Below, piece by piece: positions 28,858-38,301 of a DNA stretch of 64,000 bases (position 1 is its first letter; each line of letters opens with the position of its first letter). The notes under the pieces were generated by a model. That model was not told the DNA's origin. It saw only the letters and a program-made list of their open reading frames with translations, and searched no databases. Made by a program: the position numbers and the translations under genes. The stretch comes from Endozoicomonas montiporae CL-33. GTDB taxonomy: Bacteria > Pseudomonadota > Gammaproteobacteria > Pseudomonadales > Endozoicomonadaceae. The DNA lies in NCBI RefSeq assembly GCF_001583435.1, contig NZ_CP013251.1:670001-734000 (forward strand), in the 5' to 3' direction.

Positions 28858-31071
28858 CTATCGACGTTTACGTCGGTTCTTCTGAGCCTTGGAAGAACGG
28901 TTATTCCATTGTCCACCTACTGCCTTCTGATATTTTTTCGCTGGTCTGGCTGTAGCTCCTTTCCGTTTTGACTGGCGAGGTTCTTCGTCAGGTACCAGTT
29001 GATGTGCACCATTACCGATCAGGTCGGTTCGTCCGAGCTCTTTGAGAGCCTGACGCAGGAATGACCAGTTTTTAGGATCATGGTAACGCAGGAATGCTTT
29101 CTGAATACGACGGTGGTGCAGCTCTTTGTGAGTATCAAGCTCTTCACTCTTGTAGGAAACCTTTTTCAGCGGGTTACGACCTGAATAATACATTGCCGTA
29201 GCCAGAGACATGGGCGATGGATAAAAGGTTTGTACCTGATCAATACGGTACTTGTTCTTCTTCAGCCAGATTGCCAGATTGATCATGTCTTCGTGCTCAC
29301 AGCCCGGATGTGCAGCAATAAAGTACGGAATCAGGTATTGCTCTTTGCCAGCCTCTCTGGAGAAATGATCAAACATCTTCTTAAAGGCATAGTAAGTTTC
29401 AATGCCTGGTTTCATCATCTGATTCAGTGGGCCTTTCTCGGTGTGCTCCGGTGCTATTTTCAGGTAACCGCCCACATGATGTGTCACCAGTTCCTGTATG
29501 TATTCGGGGTCGTGTACCGCCAGGTCATAGCGCAACCCGGATGCAATAGCGATTTTCTTGATGCCGGGAATCGCACGAGCTTTACGGTAAAGCTGTGTCG
29601 TGTGCTGGTGAGAGGTTTCAAGGTTTTTGCAGATACCCGGGAACACACAGGATAAACGACGACAGTTTGCCTGAGCTTTTTCTTCCTTACAGAACAGGCG
29701 GTACATATTGGCAGACGGGCCGCCAAGGTCGGAAATCTGTCCCGCGAAACCGGGTACTTTCTCGCGAATATCTTCCAACTCACTCAGGATCGATTCTTCA
29801 GAACGACTCTGGATAATTCGACCTTCATGTTCGGTAATAGAACAGAAAGAACAACCGCCGAAGCAGCCCCGCATGATATTGACCGAGGTTTTAATCATGT
29901 CGTAAGCCGGGATTTTAGCATTGCCATAAGCAGGATGGGGTCTGCGCTGGTAACTCATTCCAAACACGCCATCGATCTCGCTGGTTTCCAGTGGAACCGG
30001 CGGCGGGTTAATCCAGACATCGCGGTTGCCGTGCTTTTGCACAAGAATCCGCGCATTATGCGGATTGGCTTCCTGGTGCAGTACCCGTGAGGCATGGGCA
30101 TAAAGCGTCGGATCCTTTTTGACTTTTTCAAACGACGGTAGTCTTATGAAGCTTTTGTCCCGGTCAAAATCAGCTTTGCCTGTAAGAGGTTGTGGAATAA
30201 TTCGCAACGGCTGAGGCTCTGTGACTTCAGACTGTTTTGATTGGCACTCATCTTCAGGAATGTACTCGTATGGGCTGATGCCATAAGCTTCCTGCAGTGA
30301 TGAGACATCCTTGGGCCAGTCAACCCGTGAGCTGTCAATTTCAGTCCAGCCTGCCGGCAGGGCTGATTTAACGACAGCGGTTCCACGAATATCCTGAATA
30401 TTTTTAATGGCTTCACCGTTTGACAGACGCCAGGCAATTTCAGCCATTGCCCGCTCTGCGTTGCCGTATAACAGGATGTCTGCGGTAGAATCCACCAGTA
30501 CAGAGCGACGTACCTGATTGGTCCAGTAGTCATATTGGGCGATTCGTCGAAGGCTGGATTCAATACCACCAAGGATAACCGGAACGTCTTTATAGGCTTC
30601 TTTGCAACGCTGACTGTAAACCGTCACGGCTCTGTCCGGACGTTTGCCTGCTTTGGCATCCGGTGTATAGGCGTCATCATTACGAACTTTAAGATCAGCA
30701 GTATAGTTGTTGATCATGGAGTCCATATTGCCAGCTGTTACGCCATAGAACAGATTAGGCTTTCCCAGTCGTTTAAAGTCGGCATCGCTGGTCCAGTCAG
30801 GCTGGGCAATAATACCGACACGAAAGCCTTGTGATTCAAGAAAACGACCAATGACTGCCATACCAAAGCTGGGGTGATCGACATAGGCGTCACCTGTAAC
30901 GATGATAATATCGCAGGAGTCCCAGCCCAGTTCGTCCATCTCTGCACGGGACATTGGTAAATAGGGGGCTGTGCCATAACATTCCGCCCAGTACTTGGGG
31001 TAGGAAAACAGATCAGGCGCACAGGCTTTGGTCTGCAGAGATGATTTGGTCATAGAAGTCTGATTTTTCAA
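28858..31071 (-). CDS. YgiQ-family radical SAM protein
   Basis: A 737-residue YgiQ protein. The N-terminal domain is cobalamin-binding-like ([21 protein letters not shown], residues ~54-75). The radical SAM cluster Cys403-x3-Cys407-x2-Cys410 is in [11 protein letters not shown], followed by the long UPF0313 C-terminal region. The last ~50 residues are Lys/Arg-rich. The family is conserved and of unknown substrate. ATG at 31071; a second Met at residue 7 is possible. A palindromic region (28823-28852) lies just past its stop. Confidence 0.94.
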   Translation of the reverse strand: MKNQTSMTKSSLQTKACAPDLFSYPKYWAECYGTAPYLPMSRAEMDELGWDSCDIIIVTGDAYVDHPSFGMAVIGRFLESQGFRVGIIAQPDWTSDADFKRLGKPNLFYGVTAGNMDSMINNYTADLKVRNDDAYTPDAKAGKRPDRAVTVYSQRCKEAYKDVPVILGGIESSLRRIAQYDYWTNQVRRSVLVDSTADILLYGNAERAMAEIAWRLSNGEAIKNIQDIRGTAVVKSALPAGWTEIDSSRVDWPKDVSSLQEAYGISPYEYIPEDECQSKQSEVTEPQPLRIIPQPLTGKADFDRDKSFIRLPSFEKVKKDPTLYAHASRVLHQEANPHNARILVQKHGNRDVWINPPPVPLETSEIDGVFGMSYQRRPHPAYGNAKIPAYDMIKTSVNIMRGCFGGCSFCSITEHEGRIIQSRSEESILSELEDIREKVPGFAGQISDLGGPSANMYRLFCKEEKAQANCRRLSCVFPGICKNLETSHQHTTQLYRKARAIPGIKKIAIASGLRYDLAVHDPEYIQELVTHHVGGYLKIAPEHTEKGPLNQMMKPGIETYYAFKKMFDHFSREAGKEQYLIPYFIAAHPGCEHEDMINLAIWLKKNKYRIDQVQTFYPSPMSLATAMYYSGRNPLKKVSYKSEELDTHKELHHRRIQKAFLRYHDPKNWSFLRQALKELGRTDLIGNGAHQLVPDEEPRQSKRKGATARPAKKYQKAVGGQWNNRSSKAQKNRRKRR

Positions 31072-31182
31072 ATGAACAGGGAAGGGCGGTTATTTTTTCA
31101 AAAAAGGCTGCGATGTTATAGCCTGAGAAACAGTTTATTTATTCGTTTAACCGCAGAAAGGTTAAGGGTTTGTAGCGCAAAT

Positions 31183-31207
31183 AAAAAGCCGGCTACACGA
31201 GCCGGCC
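31183..31207 (-). terminator. Intrinsic terminator after the type III substrate gene
   Basis: On the minus strand GCCGGCT-cgtgt-AGCCGGC is followed by TTTTTATTT, 18 bp past the stop at 31225. It ends the chaperone/substrate operon. Confidence 0.88.
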
Positions 31208-31224
31208 CTGATTCGACCTAAGGC

Positions 31225-33219
31225 TTAAGCCCCTCTAAAGCGTGACACCAGAGCGTTCTGAATCTTCTGGTCTTCCTGTATTCTTGCTGTTTGAGCAGGA
31301 ACATCCAGAAGTGACTTTGTTAATCCTGTTGTGTCAGGATTATCCATAAGTGCAATAATCGCTTCACCACCAGACAGCCCCTTAACAATCTGCTTAAGTG
31401 ATTTAAGATCGCCAGACTCAAGTGCTGCAATGGCTGCTTCGAGTTTTTCCTTGTTTTCCCCGGCGGCTTTCATTTGCTGCAATAGCTTCATCATCTCCTG
31501 ATGGGAGAGAGCCGTTTCGCTGATACCAAGTCCTTGCATGGCTGCCGATACTTCAACGTCAGAAGCAGGAACTTTCTGCATTGAGCCTTCGGACTCCAAA
31601 GAGTAGGATTCAGTTGGTCCAAGTGATCCAGACGGAATGTTGGGTTCGCCTTCGAGAGGTTTGCCTGAACTTGGCTCAATACCAATGCTTTTTAGAATGG
31701 CGTCGCCTGCACGATTCCAGTTTTCCTTGTGACCAAGGGGTTCGAACGTCTGGCTGACTTTTTTGCCGCTATCAACAACCGTATCGCTGAAGTGCTTAAA
31801 ACCCTCTTTGGTATCATTGCTAACTTGTTCAAAGGCTTTTCTAGTGTCATCACCAAAGTTTTTCAGACCTTCTTTCGCATCTCTGGCGAAGGTTTCGAAG
31901 ACCTCTTTAGTATCCTGACCAGAACTCTTTAAGCCTTCTCTGGCATATTCAACAAAGGTTTCAAAGGCAGTTTCAGTGTCCTTGCCGAATTCTTTAAAGG
32001 TGGTTTCAGTATCCTTGCCAAATTCTTTAAAGGCCGTTTCAGTATCCTTGCCGAATTCTTTAAAGGCCGTTTCAGCGTCCTTGCCGAATTCTTTAAAGGT
32101 GGTTTCAGTATCCTTGCCGAATTTTTTAAAGGCCGTTTCAGTGTCCTTGCCAAATTCCTTAAAGGCATGTTTCGTGTCTCTGCCAAAGCTTTCCAAGTCT
32201 TTTCGGGTATCTTCTGCAAAGGTCTCGAATGCTCTTTTTGTGTCCTTGCCAAAGCCTTCCAGGCCTGATTTTGCATTATCTGCAAACCGTTTAAATTCTC
32301 TTTCTGTGTTGTTGCCAAATGTCTCAAAAGCTTTTTGGGTTTCATCACCAAAATCTTTAAAGGCATTTTCTACTTTGCCAAAGGCATTTTTGAAAGTGCT
32401 GCTAATGGAACTACCTGCTGAAGTTATGCTTGACTCTAAATCAATACTATTGAATTCTTTTTCGATAGCTTCTACTGCTCCGGTTATTGCAGCAGGAATA
32501 GTTGAAGTAAAGAATGATTTTATTGCACTGAAAAAACCACCTCCGGATGACTCTTTCTTTCTGGCTTCTTCAGCTTTGCTTTGAGCTTCTTCCGCTTCCT
32601 TTACTTCTTTCATGTACTCTCCAATCTTGTGAATATTGCTTTCGTGTTTTTGCTGTGCATCCGCTGATCTGGCTTTAATCTCAAACTCGGAGAACTTGAC
32701 GGCGTTGTCATCCATTTTGGACTGAATTTCAGACATGATCTGATTTAACATGTCGGGATCAAGGTCTTTATTAGCGGCCTTTGTCAAAAGGTTGTCACTC
32801 AACAAAGATACATCTGCCATTAGACCCGGAGGTGCCGATTCGACCATGCTAAGCCGGTTACTGATCTGCCCGATCTGGTTCGTTAGCTCAGGGGTGACAA
32901 GATCAGGTTGTGTGACCTTAAGCATTTCAAGGCCATTGGTGAGTGCAAAATTAGCCTCGTGTGCTCTGGCCTGTGTTTCCATGGCAATCAGCTCGTCTCC
33001 AGTCGGAGTAGCTGACAAGTTAGGCGCAGGAATAGAGGGAGCATGAATATTGGCAGGTGTCAGAACGCCTTCTTTTATGGCCTTCCGATGAGACACCGAG
33101 TTTTTCGAGTCGTAACTCAGGCTTATTTTATCAATTTCTTCTGCCTGTACGACTTTTTGTTGTTCCTGAAATGCTTCAGCGGGCGTTAACGGACGACCTC
33201 CCGAAATTGAGTCAGTCAT
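31225..33219 (-). CDS. Putative type III secretion substrate with 19 hendecad repeats
   Basis: A 664-residue protein without a signal peptide. Layout: Ser/Thr-poor N-terminal region (1-75), helical region (76-225) ending in a charged coiled coil, one hydrophobic stretch at 228-250 (FFSAIKSFFTSTIPAAITGAV), then about 19 tandem 11-residue repeats (281-490, consensus GKDTETAFKEF), and a C-terminal helical domain (540-664). It is coupled (TAATG overlap) to a SycD/LcrH-type chaperone gene, the class that serves hydrophobic translocators and some effectors, so a translocator-like or effector role is inferred. I do not recognise a known translocator family. No other secretion genes are in the window. 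The 11-residue amphipathic pattern resembles membrane-surface helices of apolipoproteins and synuclein. Confidence 0.6.
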   Translation of the reverse strand: MTDSISGGRPLTPAEAFQEQQKVVQAEEIDKISLSYDSKNSVSHRKAIKEGVLTPANIHAPSIPAPNLSATPTGDELIAMETQARAHEANFALTNGLEMLKVTQPDLVTPELTNQIGQISNRLSMVESAPPGLMADVSLLSDNLLTKAANKDLDPDMLNQIMSEIQSKMDDNAVKFSEFEIKARSADAQQKHESNIHKIGEYMKEVKEAEEAQSKAEEARKKESSGGGFFSAIKSFFTSTIPAAITGAVEAIEKEFNSIDLESSITSAGSSISSTFKNAFGKVENAFKDFGDETQKAFETFGNNTEREFKRFADNAKSGLEGFGKDTKRAFETFAEDTRKDLESFGRDTKHAFKEFGKDTETAFKKFGKDTETTFKEFGKDAETAFKEFGKDTETAFKEFGKDTETTFKEFGKDTETAFETFVEYAREGLKSSGQDTKEVFETFARDAKEGLKNFGDDTRKAFEQVSNDTKEGFKHFSDTVVDSGKKVSQTFEPLGHKENWNRAGDAILKSIGIEPSSGKPLEGEPNIPSGSLGPTESYSLESEGSMQKVPASDVEVSAAMQGLGISETALSHQEMMKLLQQMKAAGENKEKLEAAIAALESGDLKSLKQIVKGLSGGEAIIALMDNPDTTGLTKSLLDVPAQTARIQEDQKIQNALVSRFRGA
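31957..32154 (-). repeat. 33-bp direct repeats encoding GKDTETAFKEF units
   Basis: Six near-identical 33-bp units in tandem, encoding residues ~356-421 of the protein above. They differ by few bases, so this part of the repeat array expanded recently. More diverged units extend the array to about 31750-32379. The repeat creates long open frames on the other strands that are not genes. Confidence 0.9.
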
Positions 33220-33713
33220 TAGTGATCCTCCTTGTTCTGTACATCAATAGTGGCAAGCAACATTTCGGCACGATTAATTTCCTTGTGACTGAAATGACTG
33301 CTTTTTGCCAGCTTAAGAGCGGTTTTGTAGATTTCTTTGGCCTTATCTACACGGTCAAGTGCCAGGTTGCAGTCCGCCATGTAGATCAGCGGCAAAGGGT
33401 TGCTGCTATCCAGACGGAAGGCAAACGTATAGGTCTGTATGGCCTGAGCGTATAGATGCTCCATTTGCAGGCAGGCACCCAGAGACAGATAGTTTCGGGA
33501 ATTCCACTGGTCACAGAGGGAAAGATATTGAAAGACTTTGGCGGCTTCTTCAAAATGACCGGCATTGTATTGGTCATAGCCTGTTTTGTAGATGGCTTCC
33601 AGATAGCCCTGACTCATGTTCTTGGCCCGGGCGATAGAGCCGCCACTGTCAAGATAGCTGACGATCTTGGCAAAATGTTGGTCATCAGCAGAATGATTTT
33701 GTTGGTTTGGCAT
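33219..33713 (-). CDS. SycD/LcrH-family type III secretion chaperone
   Basis: A 164-residue cytosolic TPR protein. Three tetratricopeptide units run from about residue 40: EAIYKTGYDQYNAGHFEEAAKVF, then YLSLGACLQMEHLYAQAIQTY, then PLIYMADCNLALDRVDKAKEIY (each read separately). The order, the LSLCDQWNSRNYLSLGAC block and the length match LcrH/SycD chaperones, which bind translocators such as YopB/YopD. It overlaps the downstream substrate gene by one base (TAATG), so translation is coupled. It is the first gene of a two-gene operon. No type III apparatus genes are nearby, so it would be an orphan pair serving a machine encoded elsewhere. Confidence 0.85.
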   Translation of the reverse strand: MPNQQNHSADDQHFAKIVSYLDSGGSIARAKNMSQGYLEAIYKTGYDQYNAGHFEEAAKVFQYLSLCDQWNSRNYLSLGACLQMEHLYAQAIQTYTFAFRLDSSNPLPLIYMADCNLALDRVDKAKEIYKTALKLAKSSHFSHKEINRAEMLLATIDVQNKEDH

Positions 33714-33999
33714 GAGTTACGTCCCTGCAAATCTCTTATGAATGTCCTGACTTAAAGGTATAGCATCTGTTGGACGGGTATCAGCAGGGATGCAGACTAA
33801 TGTCTTAGTTGGCTCTTTGTTTTATATCTTTTTAAATCAAGCAGTTATGCGCAACCGGGCCTGTCTTGTAGGCATACAGTATTTTCTTGCGGTGAGAATG
33901 GTGAGCAGAAGGCAGGTTGGGGAGATAGACGGTGCCTTTAATGGCACATATACAGGAACAAAGAGTCAGGTAGCGGCCTGATCCGCTACCCGTCAAGGG

Positions 34000-34584
34000 T
34001 TAAAAACCCCAATGCAGACCCAGGTTCAGACCACGCAGTCGCTCGGAATCGTTGATGCCTTTGGTACCATCAAAGTTCAGCTTATAGTTGCGGTAGCCAG
34101 CCTGCAGGCGAAGTCCCATGAACATTTTGAAGCGGACACCGGCTTCAAAATCGGTAAAGTCGGTGTTGCCATTTTTACCCCAGTCCATTTTGCCATAGAA
34201 GCTGGTGCGGCTGGCGTCGAACAAAGTCACTTCGGTATTGACCATTGGCAGGGTGCTGGAGAAGCCTTTGCCTTTCAGTCGCCCTGAGTCAAAGCGCCTT
34301 GCGCCCAGACCTACTGTCCAGTCCAGACTGCCATTATCCAGAAAACGGTAATAGCCCAGCGCATCAAAGCTGTTGAATTTCAGCTTTTTGCTGTCTACAT
34401 CGGTGTAGCGAACGGCAACGTTGGGTACCAGAGGAACAAAGTGTTCGAAGTTGGCATACAGGTTGTGTACACCGTCGTGGTTGGCAGTATTCCAGTAGTT
34501 GTAGCCAACTTTGGCACCTACCAGTGCCTGAGCATTGGTGGCAGAAACAAGAAGTACAGCGGCAGCCAGTAGTGATTTTTTCAT
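34000..34584 (-). CDS. Outer-membrane protein (TIGR04219-type barrel)
   Basis: A 194-residue exported barrel. Start at 34584 follows AGGGAT and gives the signal MKKSLLAAAVLLVSATNAQA. The mature part begins LVGAKVGYNYWNT, continues with alternating strands (NVAVRYTDVDSKKLKFNSFD, ALGYYRFLDNGSLDWTVGLG) and ends GLNLGLHWGF with terminal Phe. The start (GAKVGY..W) and the 'D..D...YYR..D....D.G.G.' pattern fit the TIGR04219 outer-membrane family of unknown role. A hairpin at 33970-33989 (GTAGCGG/CCGCTAC) follows the gene. Confidence 0.78.
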   Translation of the reverse strand: MKKSLLAAAVLLVSATNAQALVGAKVGYNYWNTANHDGVHNLYANFEHFVPLVPNVAVRYTDVDSKKLKFNSFDALGYYRFLDNGSLDWTVGLGARRFDSGRLKGKGFSSTLPMVNTEVTLFDASRTSFYGKMDWGKNGNTDFTDFEAGVRFKMFMGLRLQAGYRNYKLNFDGTKGINDSERLRGLNLGLHWGF

Positions 34585-34639
34585 ATTATCCCTGTGAGCG
34601 ATAGAATTAGCATTTTCGACGTAAGCCTCCCTACTTTGA

Positions 34640-34910
34640 GTAGGGAGATATAAGTCGGGAGTCCGCAAGGACTCCGGTTGAGATTTTGACATAGCTCTTA
34701 TCGTACTCTATGCTGCTCTTGGCTTTTAATTGGCTGTTATCGAAAACCAAGTGACAACCAATGTTAGAAAGCCCAGAATTTAAAATTAAACCGGAAGGAC
34801 TGTCCGGTTCTGCTGATGGAGGCTTCTGTGTAAGTCCAGTCGTTATAGACTGGCTGTAGCCCTTGAAGTCAGAAGCCCCCTACTTCAGTTGGGGGAGCAG
34901 TCACCCTTGC
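34640..34910. other. Possible degenerate IS200/IS605-type end sequences
   Basis: The 450-bp gap 34585-35035 holds no intact gene. It has two related hairpins: AAGCCTCCCTACTTTGAGTAGGGAGA near 34623-34650 and AAGCCCCCTACTTCAGTTGGGGGAG near 34878-34903 (each read in parts). The second is followed by 'cagtcacc'. Such subterminal hairpins resemble right ends of IS200/IS605-family elements. A short open stretch before the second (34761-34857, ...PEGLSGSADGGF...) could be a transposase/TnpB tail. No complete transposase is present, so this is only a candidate remnant. A perfect 11-bp hairpin at 35000-35027 probably ends the glutathione synthetase transcript. Confidence 0.35.
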
Positions 34911-35035
34911 CAGAGCTGACTACCTTATCGTTGACGCTGTTGCGATAGGATGGTGGTTTGTACCTAAGTACTCATTAAGATCAGATGTCGGGTGCGGTGG
35001 ATGAGGTATTGCTTAGAATACCTCATCATTCAGCA

Positions 35036-36499
35036 TCAGGCTTTGCCAGGCACTATTGCCAGCGAGTCGGCCGCGCCCATACCGCTATGGACTCCCCCTT
35101 CCGATACGGTGGAAGGTTTGCTGCGAATCAGGTAGCCCGCGTAACCGTTACCATCACCGTTATGGTGTGTCATCGGTTGACCATTGAAATGGATCGTGAA
35201 GAGTCCGATTTCACTGATCAGATCATCTACCTTGACTGCTTCGCCACGGCGAACCAGTAAAGCGGGGCGCTGTCTGTGCGCCGGGTGCAGGCGGCGCATC
35301 AGTGACCATGCCTGATAATCGTCACTGGAAAAGGATTTTAGTTTTGGCAGTATATCGTCACCAAAAATACAGTGTCCTCCGCCTTCGCCCTGGTTTTTCA
35401 ATACCCAGTGTTCAGCAGGCTTGTCGGCAAACCATTCTGCACTGGTTTCGTCAACAGGCAACATAACCCCCAGAGACTCTTTGGCCTCTCTGGCTTCGGG
35501 CAGGGTTAGCCCGAAACGGGTTAACTCTTCTGCAGACATTGAGGTCAACAGCATTTGCACCCGTTTGCTGGTAGCCAGCTGCTGGCTGACGGTCGCATTA
35601 ATGGCAACATTGTGTTGTTCCATAAAGGCTCTGGTCTGGCTGAGCGCCTGACAGCAGCGGGCTTCTTCCAGATCATGGGCGACAAAGTCAGAGTATTGAT
35701 AACCGGCCCGGAGATAAACCGCATCTATACTGCCAATACCTTCCAACAGAAGACGATGGTTCTCACCGCTTGCCAGCTGATCATGCAACTCACGAAATGT
35801 ACGACGAACCGTTCTTATTCCAAGCTTTTGCAACCCTTGCTCAAGAAGATGCTGGTCGTAAACGTTGTCTTCATCGGCCTGCACCACCATAAGAAACACA
35901 GGTTGTCCCGATTCCCCTGATTCTTCTCTTACCTGTCTGGCAGTGGCTGCCACGCCTTCTGACAACAGCTCAATAGCAGGGTTTTTGATCAATTCCAGAT
36001 GATCAACCGGAGACCAGTGTTGAAAGGCAGAAGGCCATTGTTTCTGAAGGTAATCATGCAGTTCATGAGCCCGTTGACCAAAGGGCCCCATTCCGGCAGC
36101 GATGCCATTGAACTCAATCACCCGTGGACCCACTTCGGCATCGTCCATAAAGTCCGTACGCATAAATAGCATGGGCTGCCTGAATGCTTTCTGTTGACCA
36201 AAGTGAATGTGCTTATGCAGATTCAGCAGGTTGGTAAAGAAAGGGTCTGCCCCGGCAATGGGTGCCATCACTTCCTGAAGATAATCATGGTCTTCGGAAA
36301 CGGCATGAATCAGTTTTGCCAGTACCGGAACCGACTGCCTCAAGTGCGAAAAGCGGGCTTCATCAATTAACGTAGGTGCCAGACTGAAGGCGCAATGAGT
36401 GGCCGATTCTGGCGATGTTTTCAGGGAAAAGCCGTTTAACAGGGCCCACTCAATGGCGTCCTGAATAGCGGGTTCTGGTGTTACAGGGTTCATCATCAT
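35036..36499 (-). CDS. Glutathione synthetase of the eukaryotic family
   Basis: A 487-residue ATP-grasp enzyme predicted to join gamma-Glu-Cys and Gly. It matches the eukaryotic GSS family, not bacterial GshB (~315 residues). Visible in order: LFMRTDFMDD with the substrate Arg (~114), VIEFNGIAAG (128-136; EIN-x-IA-A in animals), VYLRAGYQYS (261-270), ATSKRVQ (309-315), the glycine-rich ATP loop LKNQGEGGGHCIFG (367-380), SLMRRL, LISEIGLF (427-434), YLIRSKP (456-462) and the A-loop GGVHSGMGAADS. Its start (three Met codons; first at 36499) overlaps the stop of the upstream ABC gene (ATGA), so it is the last gene of the marR-mdlA-mdlB unit. A variant ligase making another gamma-glutamyl peptide cannot be excluded. 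Confidence 0.87.
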   Translation of the reverse strand: MMMNPVTPEPAIQDAIEWALLNGFSLKTSPESATHCAFSLAPTLIDEARFSHLRQSVPVLAKLIHAVSEDHDYLQEVMAPIAGADPFFTNLLNLHKHIHFGQQKAFRQPMLFMRTDFMDDAEVGPRVIEFNGIAAGMGPFGQRAHELHDYLQKQWPSAFQHWSPVDHLELIKNPAIELLSEGVAATARQVREESGESGQPVFLMVVQADEDNVYDQHLLEQGLQKLGIRTVRRTFRELHDQLASGENHRLLLEGIGSIDAVYLRAGYQYSDFVAHDLEEARCCQALSQTRAFMEQHNVAINATVSQQLATSKRVQMLLTSMSAEELTRFGLTLPEAREAKESLGVMLPVDETSAEWFADKPAEHWVLKNQGEGGGHCIFGDDILPKLKSFSSDDYQAWSLMRRLHPAHRQRPALLVRRGEAVKVDDLISEIGLFTIHFNGQPMTHHNGDGNGYAGYLIRSKPSTVSEGGVHSGMGAADSLAIVPGKA

Positions 36500-38301
36500 G
36501 CCACCACTAAACTGGATGAAGGTATGTCGTTGGAAAAGGGTTCTGCAGCGGAATGCAGTTGCTCTTTGGTTTGCTGGGATAGATACAGATCACGGTAATG
36601 TCCGGCCTGATTAAGCAGTTCATGATGCGTACCGCGCTGAACAATCCGGCCTTTGTCCATCACCAGAATCTGGTCGGCGTCCTGAATGGTGGACAGTCTG
36701 TGTGCTACTGCAATGGTGGTTCGACCAGAGCGCAGCGTGATCAACGCATCTTTAATGGATTGCTCGGTTTCACCGTCAATGTTAGCGGTAGCTTCGTCCA
36801 GCAACAGTATGCGCGGGTTCTGGGCTACGGTTCTGGCAAAAGACAACAGTTGACGTTCGCCGGTCGAAAGAGCCTGACCTCCGGCTCCGGGCTGGTGCTC
36901 ATAACCATCCGACAGTTTTTGGATAAAGGGATCTGCGTGTACTTTTCGGGCTGCACTCACTACATCATTCATGTTGATATCAGCATGGTTAAGGCTGATG
37001 TTTTCGGCAAGGGAACCACTGAAAATATAGGGTTCCTGAAAGACCAGGCCGAGATGATCGCGCAGGGCAGATTCACTGATATTATTCAATGCCTGGCCGT
37101 CAATCAGAACGTCGCCCTGCTGGTGTTGATAAAACCGCATCAGCAGATTGATCACGGAGCTTTTGCCACTGCCGCTGTGGCCAACAATGGCGGTAAACTG
37201 ACCGGGTTCAACGGTGAAGCTGACATTATCCAGCGCCTGATTTTTGCCATCATAAGACAGGCTGACGTTGTTAAACGCCATCCTGCCACCGCTGATAGAA
37301 GCATTGCCTGTTTGTTGACGGGATTCTTCAGGCTCATCCAGCAGTTCAAAGACACGCTCAGCCGCAATCAAAGATTGCTGAAGATTGCCCAACTGCATGG
37401 AAATCTGGCGGAAAGGTTCAAAGAAGCGTGCCAGATAATTGATAAACGCATAAATAGTGCCGACCTCTACCACAGAGAAACCGGCTCTCCAGCCAAACCA
37501 GGCGACAATGCCCGCCAGAGCCATCGTCTGCAGAAAATGACCAAACGGCATTAGCAGGAGACTGTCGATGCCGATCACTTTACGGCGCAGAAGACTCCAT
37601 TCTTTATTGTTTTCTGCAAACTGTGCACGACGGTGATCTTCCTGATTGGTTGCCTGAATAATCGGCATACCCTGCAAAGATTCGTTGATGTTGGTGTTGA
37701 TGTCTGCGAGGCGGGCACGAACGCCTGCAACGACCGGGCGGCTAAGGGTCTGATACAGACGCATACTGCCCAGCAGAATGGGAACAATAACCAGCATCAG
37801 CAGCATCAGTTTGAAGTCCAGCAGAGCCAGTGCGGTGAATATGCCCACCAGTTTCAGACCACCACGGAGGATGGCAGGAATCACACCAACAAACATTTGT
37901 CGTATGACTTCTGAATCGTTAGTCAGTCTGGAGACCAGCCTGCCTGTGGGTTCTCCGTCAAAATATTTCATGGGCAGCTTTAACAGGTGACTGAAAGCTT
38001 TTTGACGAATGTCGTGTATGACTTCAAGGGCATTATCCTGAAACAGAACGCCCTGAATGTATTGAAATATTGAAGCCCCGACGTAGGTGCTGGTCAGCGC
38101 GACCCCGAGGATCGCCAGAGTTCTGATGTCGTTATTACCCACTACAATGTAGTCATCCAGAATAATTTTCATTACCCAGGGTGAAGCCATTTCAAAGGCT
38201 GTGGCCACCATCAGCAGTAAGAAGGCTGTGATAAAGCCTTTTGAGTAAGGGCGGCTGTAGCCCAACAGGCGTCCAAGTCCTGCAAATCGTTTTGCTTTCA
38301 T
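36496..38301 (-). CDS. mdlB: ABC exporter half-transporter, MdlB-like
   Basis: A 601-residue inner-membrane protein: six-helix exporter domain (residues ~20-310) fused to an ATPase. Walker A GHSGSGKSS, Q-loop VFQEPYIFSG, signature LSTGERQLL, Walker B ILLLDEATANID with the catalytic Glu, and AHRLST switch His are all intact. The non-canonical signature (STGE instead of SGGQ) and complete Walker B mark it as one half of a heterodimer like E. coli MdlB. The partner is encoded immediately upstream with a TGATG overlap; the glutathione synthetase follows with an ATGA overlap. Cargo unknown; a glutathione-related thiol is suggested by context only. Confidence 0.9.
   Translation of the reverse strand: MKAKRFAGLGRLLGYSRPYSKGFITAFLLLMVATAFEMASPWVMKIILDDYIVVGNNDIRTLAILGVALTSTYVGASIFQYIQGVLFQDNALEVIHDIRQKAFSHLLKLPMKYFDGEPTGRLVSRLTNDSEVIRQMFVGVIPAILRGGLKLVGIFTALALLDFKLMLLMLVIVPILLGSMRLYQTLSRPVVAGVRARLADINTNINESLQGMPIIQATNQEDHRRAQFAENNKEWSLLRRKVIGIDSLLLMPFGHFLQTMALAGIVAWFGWRAGFSVVEVGTIYAFINYLARFFEPFRQISMQLGNLQQSLIAAERVFELLDEPEESRQQTGNASISGGRMAFNNVSLSYDGKNQALDNVSFTVEPGQFTAIVGHSGSGKSSVINLLMRFYQHQQGDVLIDGQALNNISESALRDHLGLVFQEPYIFSGSLAENISLNHADINMNDVVSAARKVHADPFIQKLSDGYEHQPGAGGQALSTGERQLLSFARTVAQNPRILLLDEATANIDGETEQSIKDALITLRSGRTTIAVAHRLSTIQDADQILVMDKGRIVQRGTHHELLNQAGHYRDLYLSQQTKEQLHSAAEPFSNDIPSSSLVVA

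Noticed and set aside
31929..32584. Long open frames rich in 'SLPNSLKAV' or 'RTLKRPLKNSA' repeats
   Set aside because: They are alternative-frame readings of the 33-bp repeat array in the type III substrate gene.
31225..33219. Phage tail-fibre or late embryogenesis-type stress protein for the hendecad repeat gene
   Set aside because: The coupled SycD/LcrH-like chaperone and hydrophobic segment fit a type III substrate better, and no phage genes are around.
36598..37554. 318-residue plus-strand frame inside the mdlB-like gene
   Set aside because: Antisense to conserved ABC motifs; no recognisable protein pattern.
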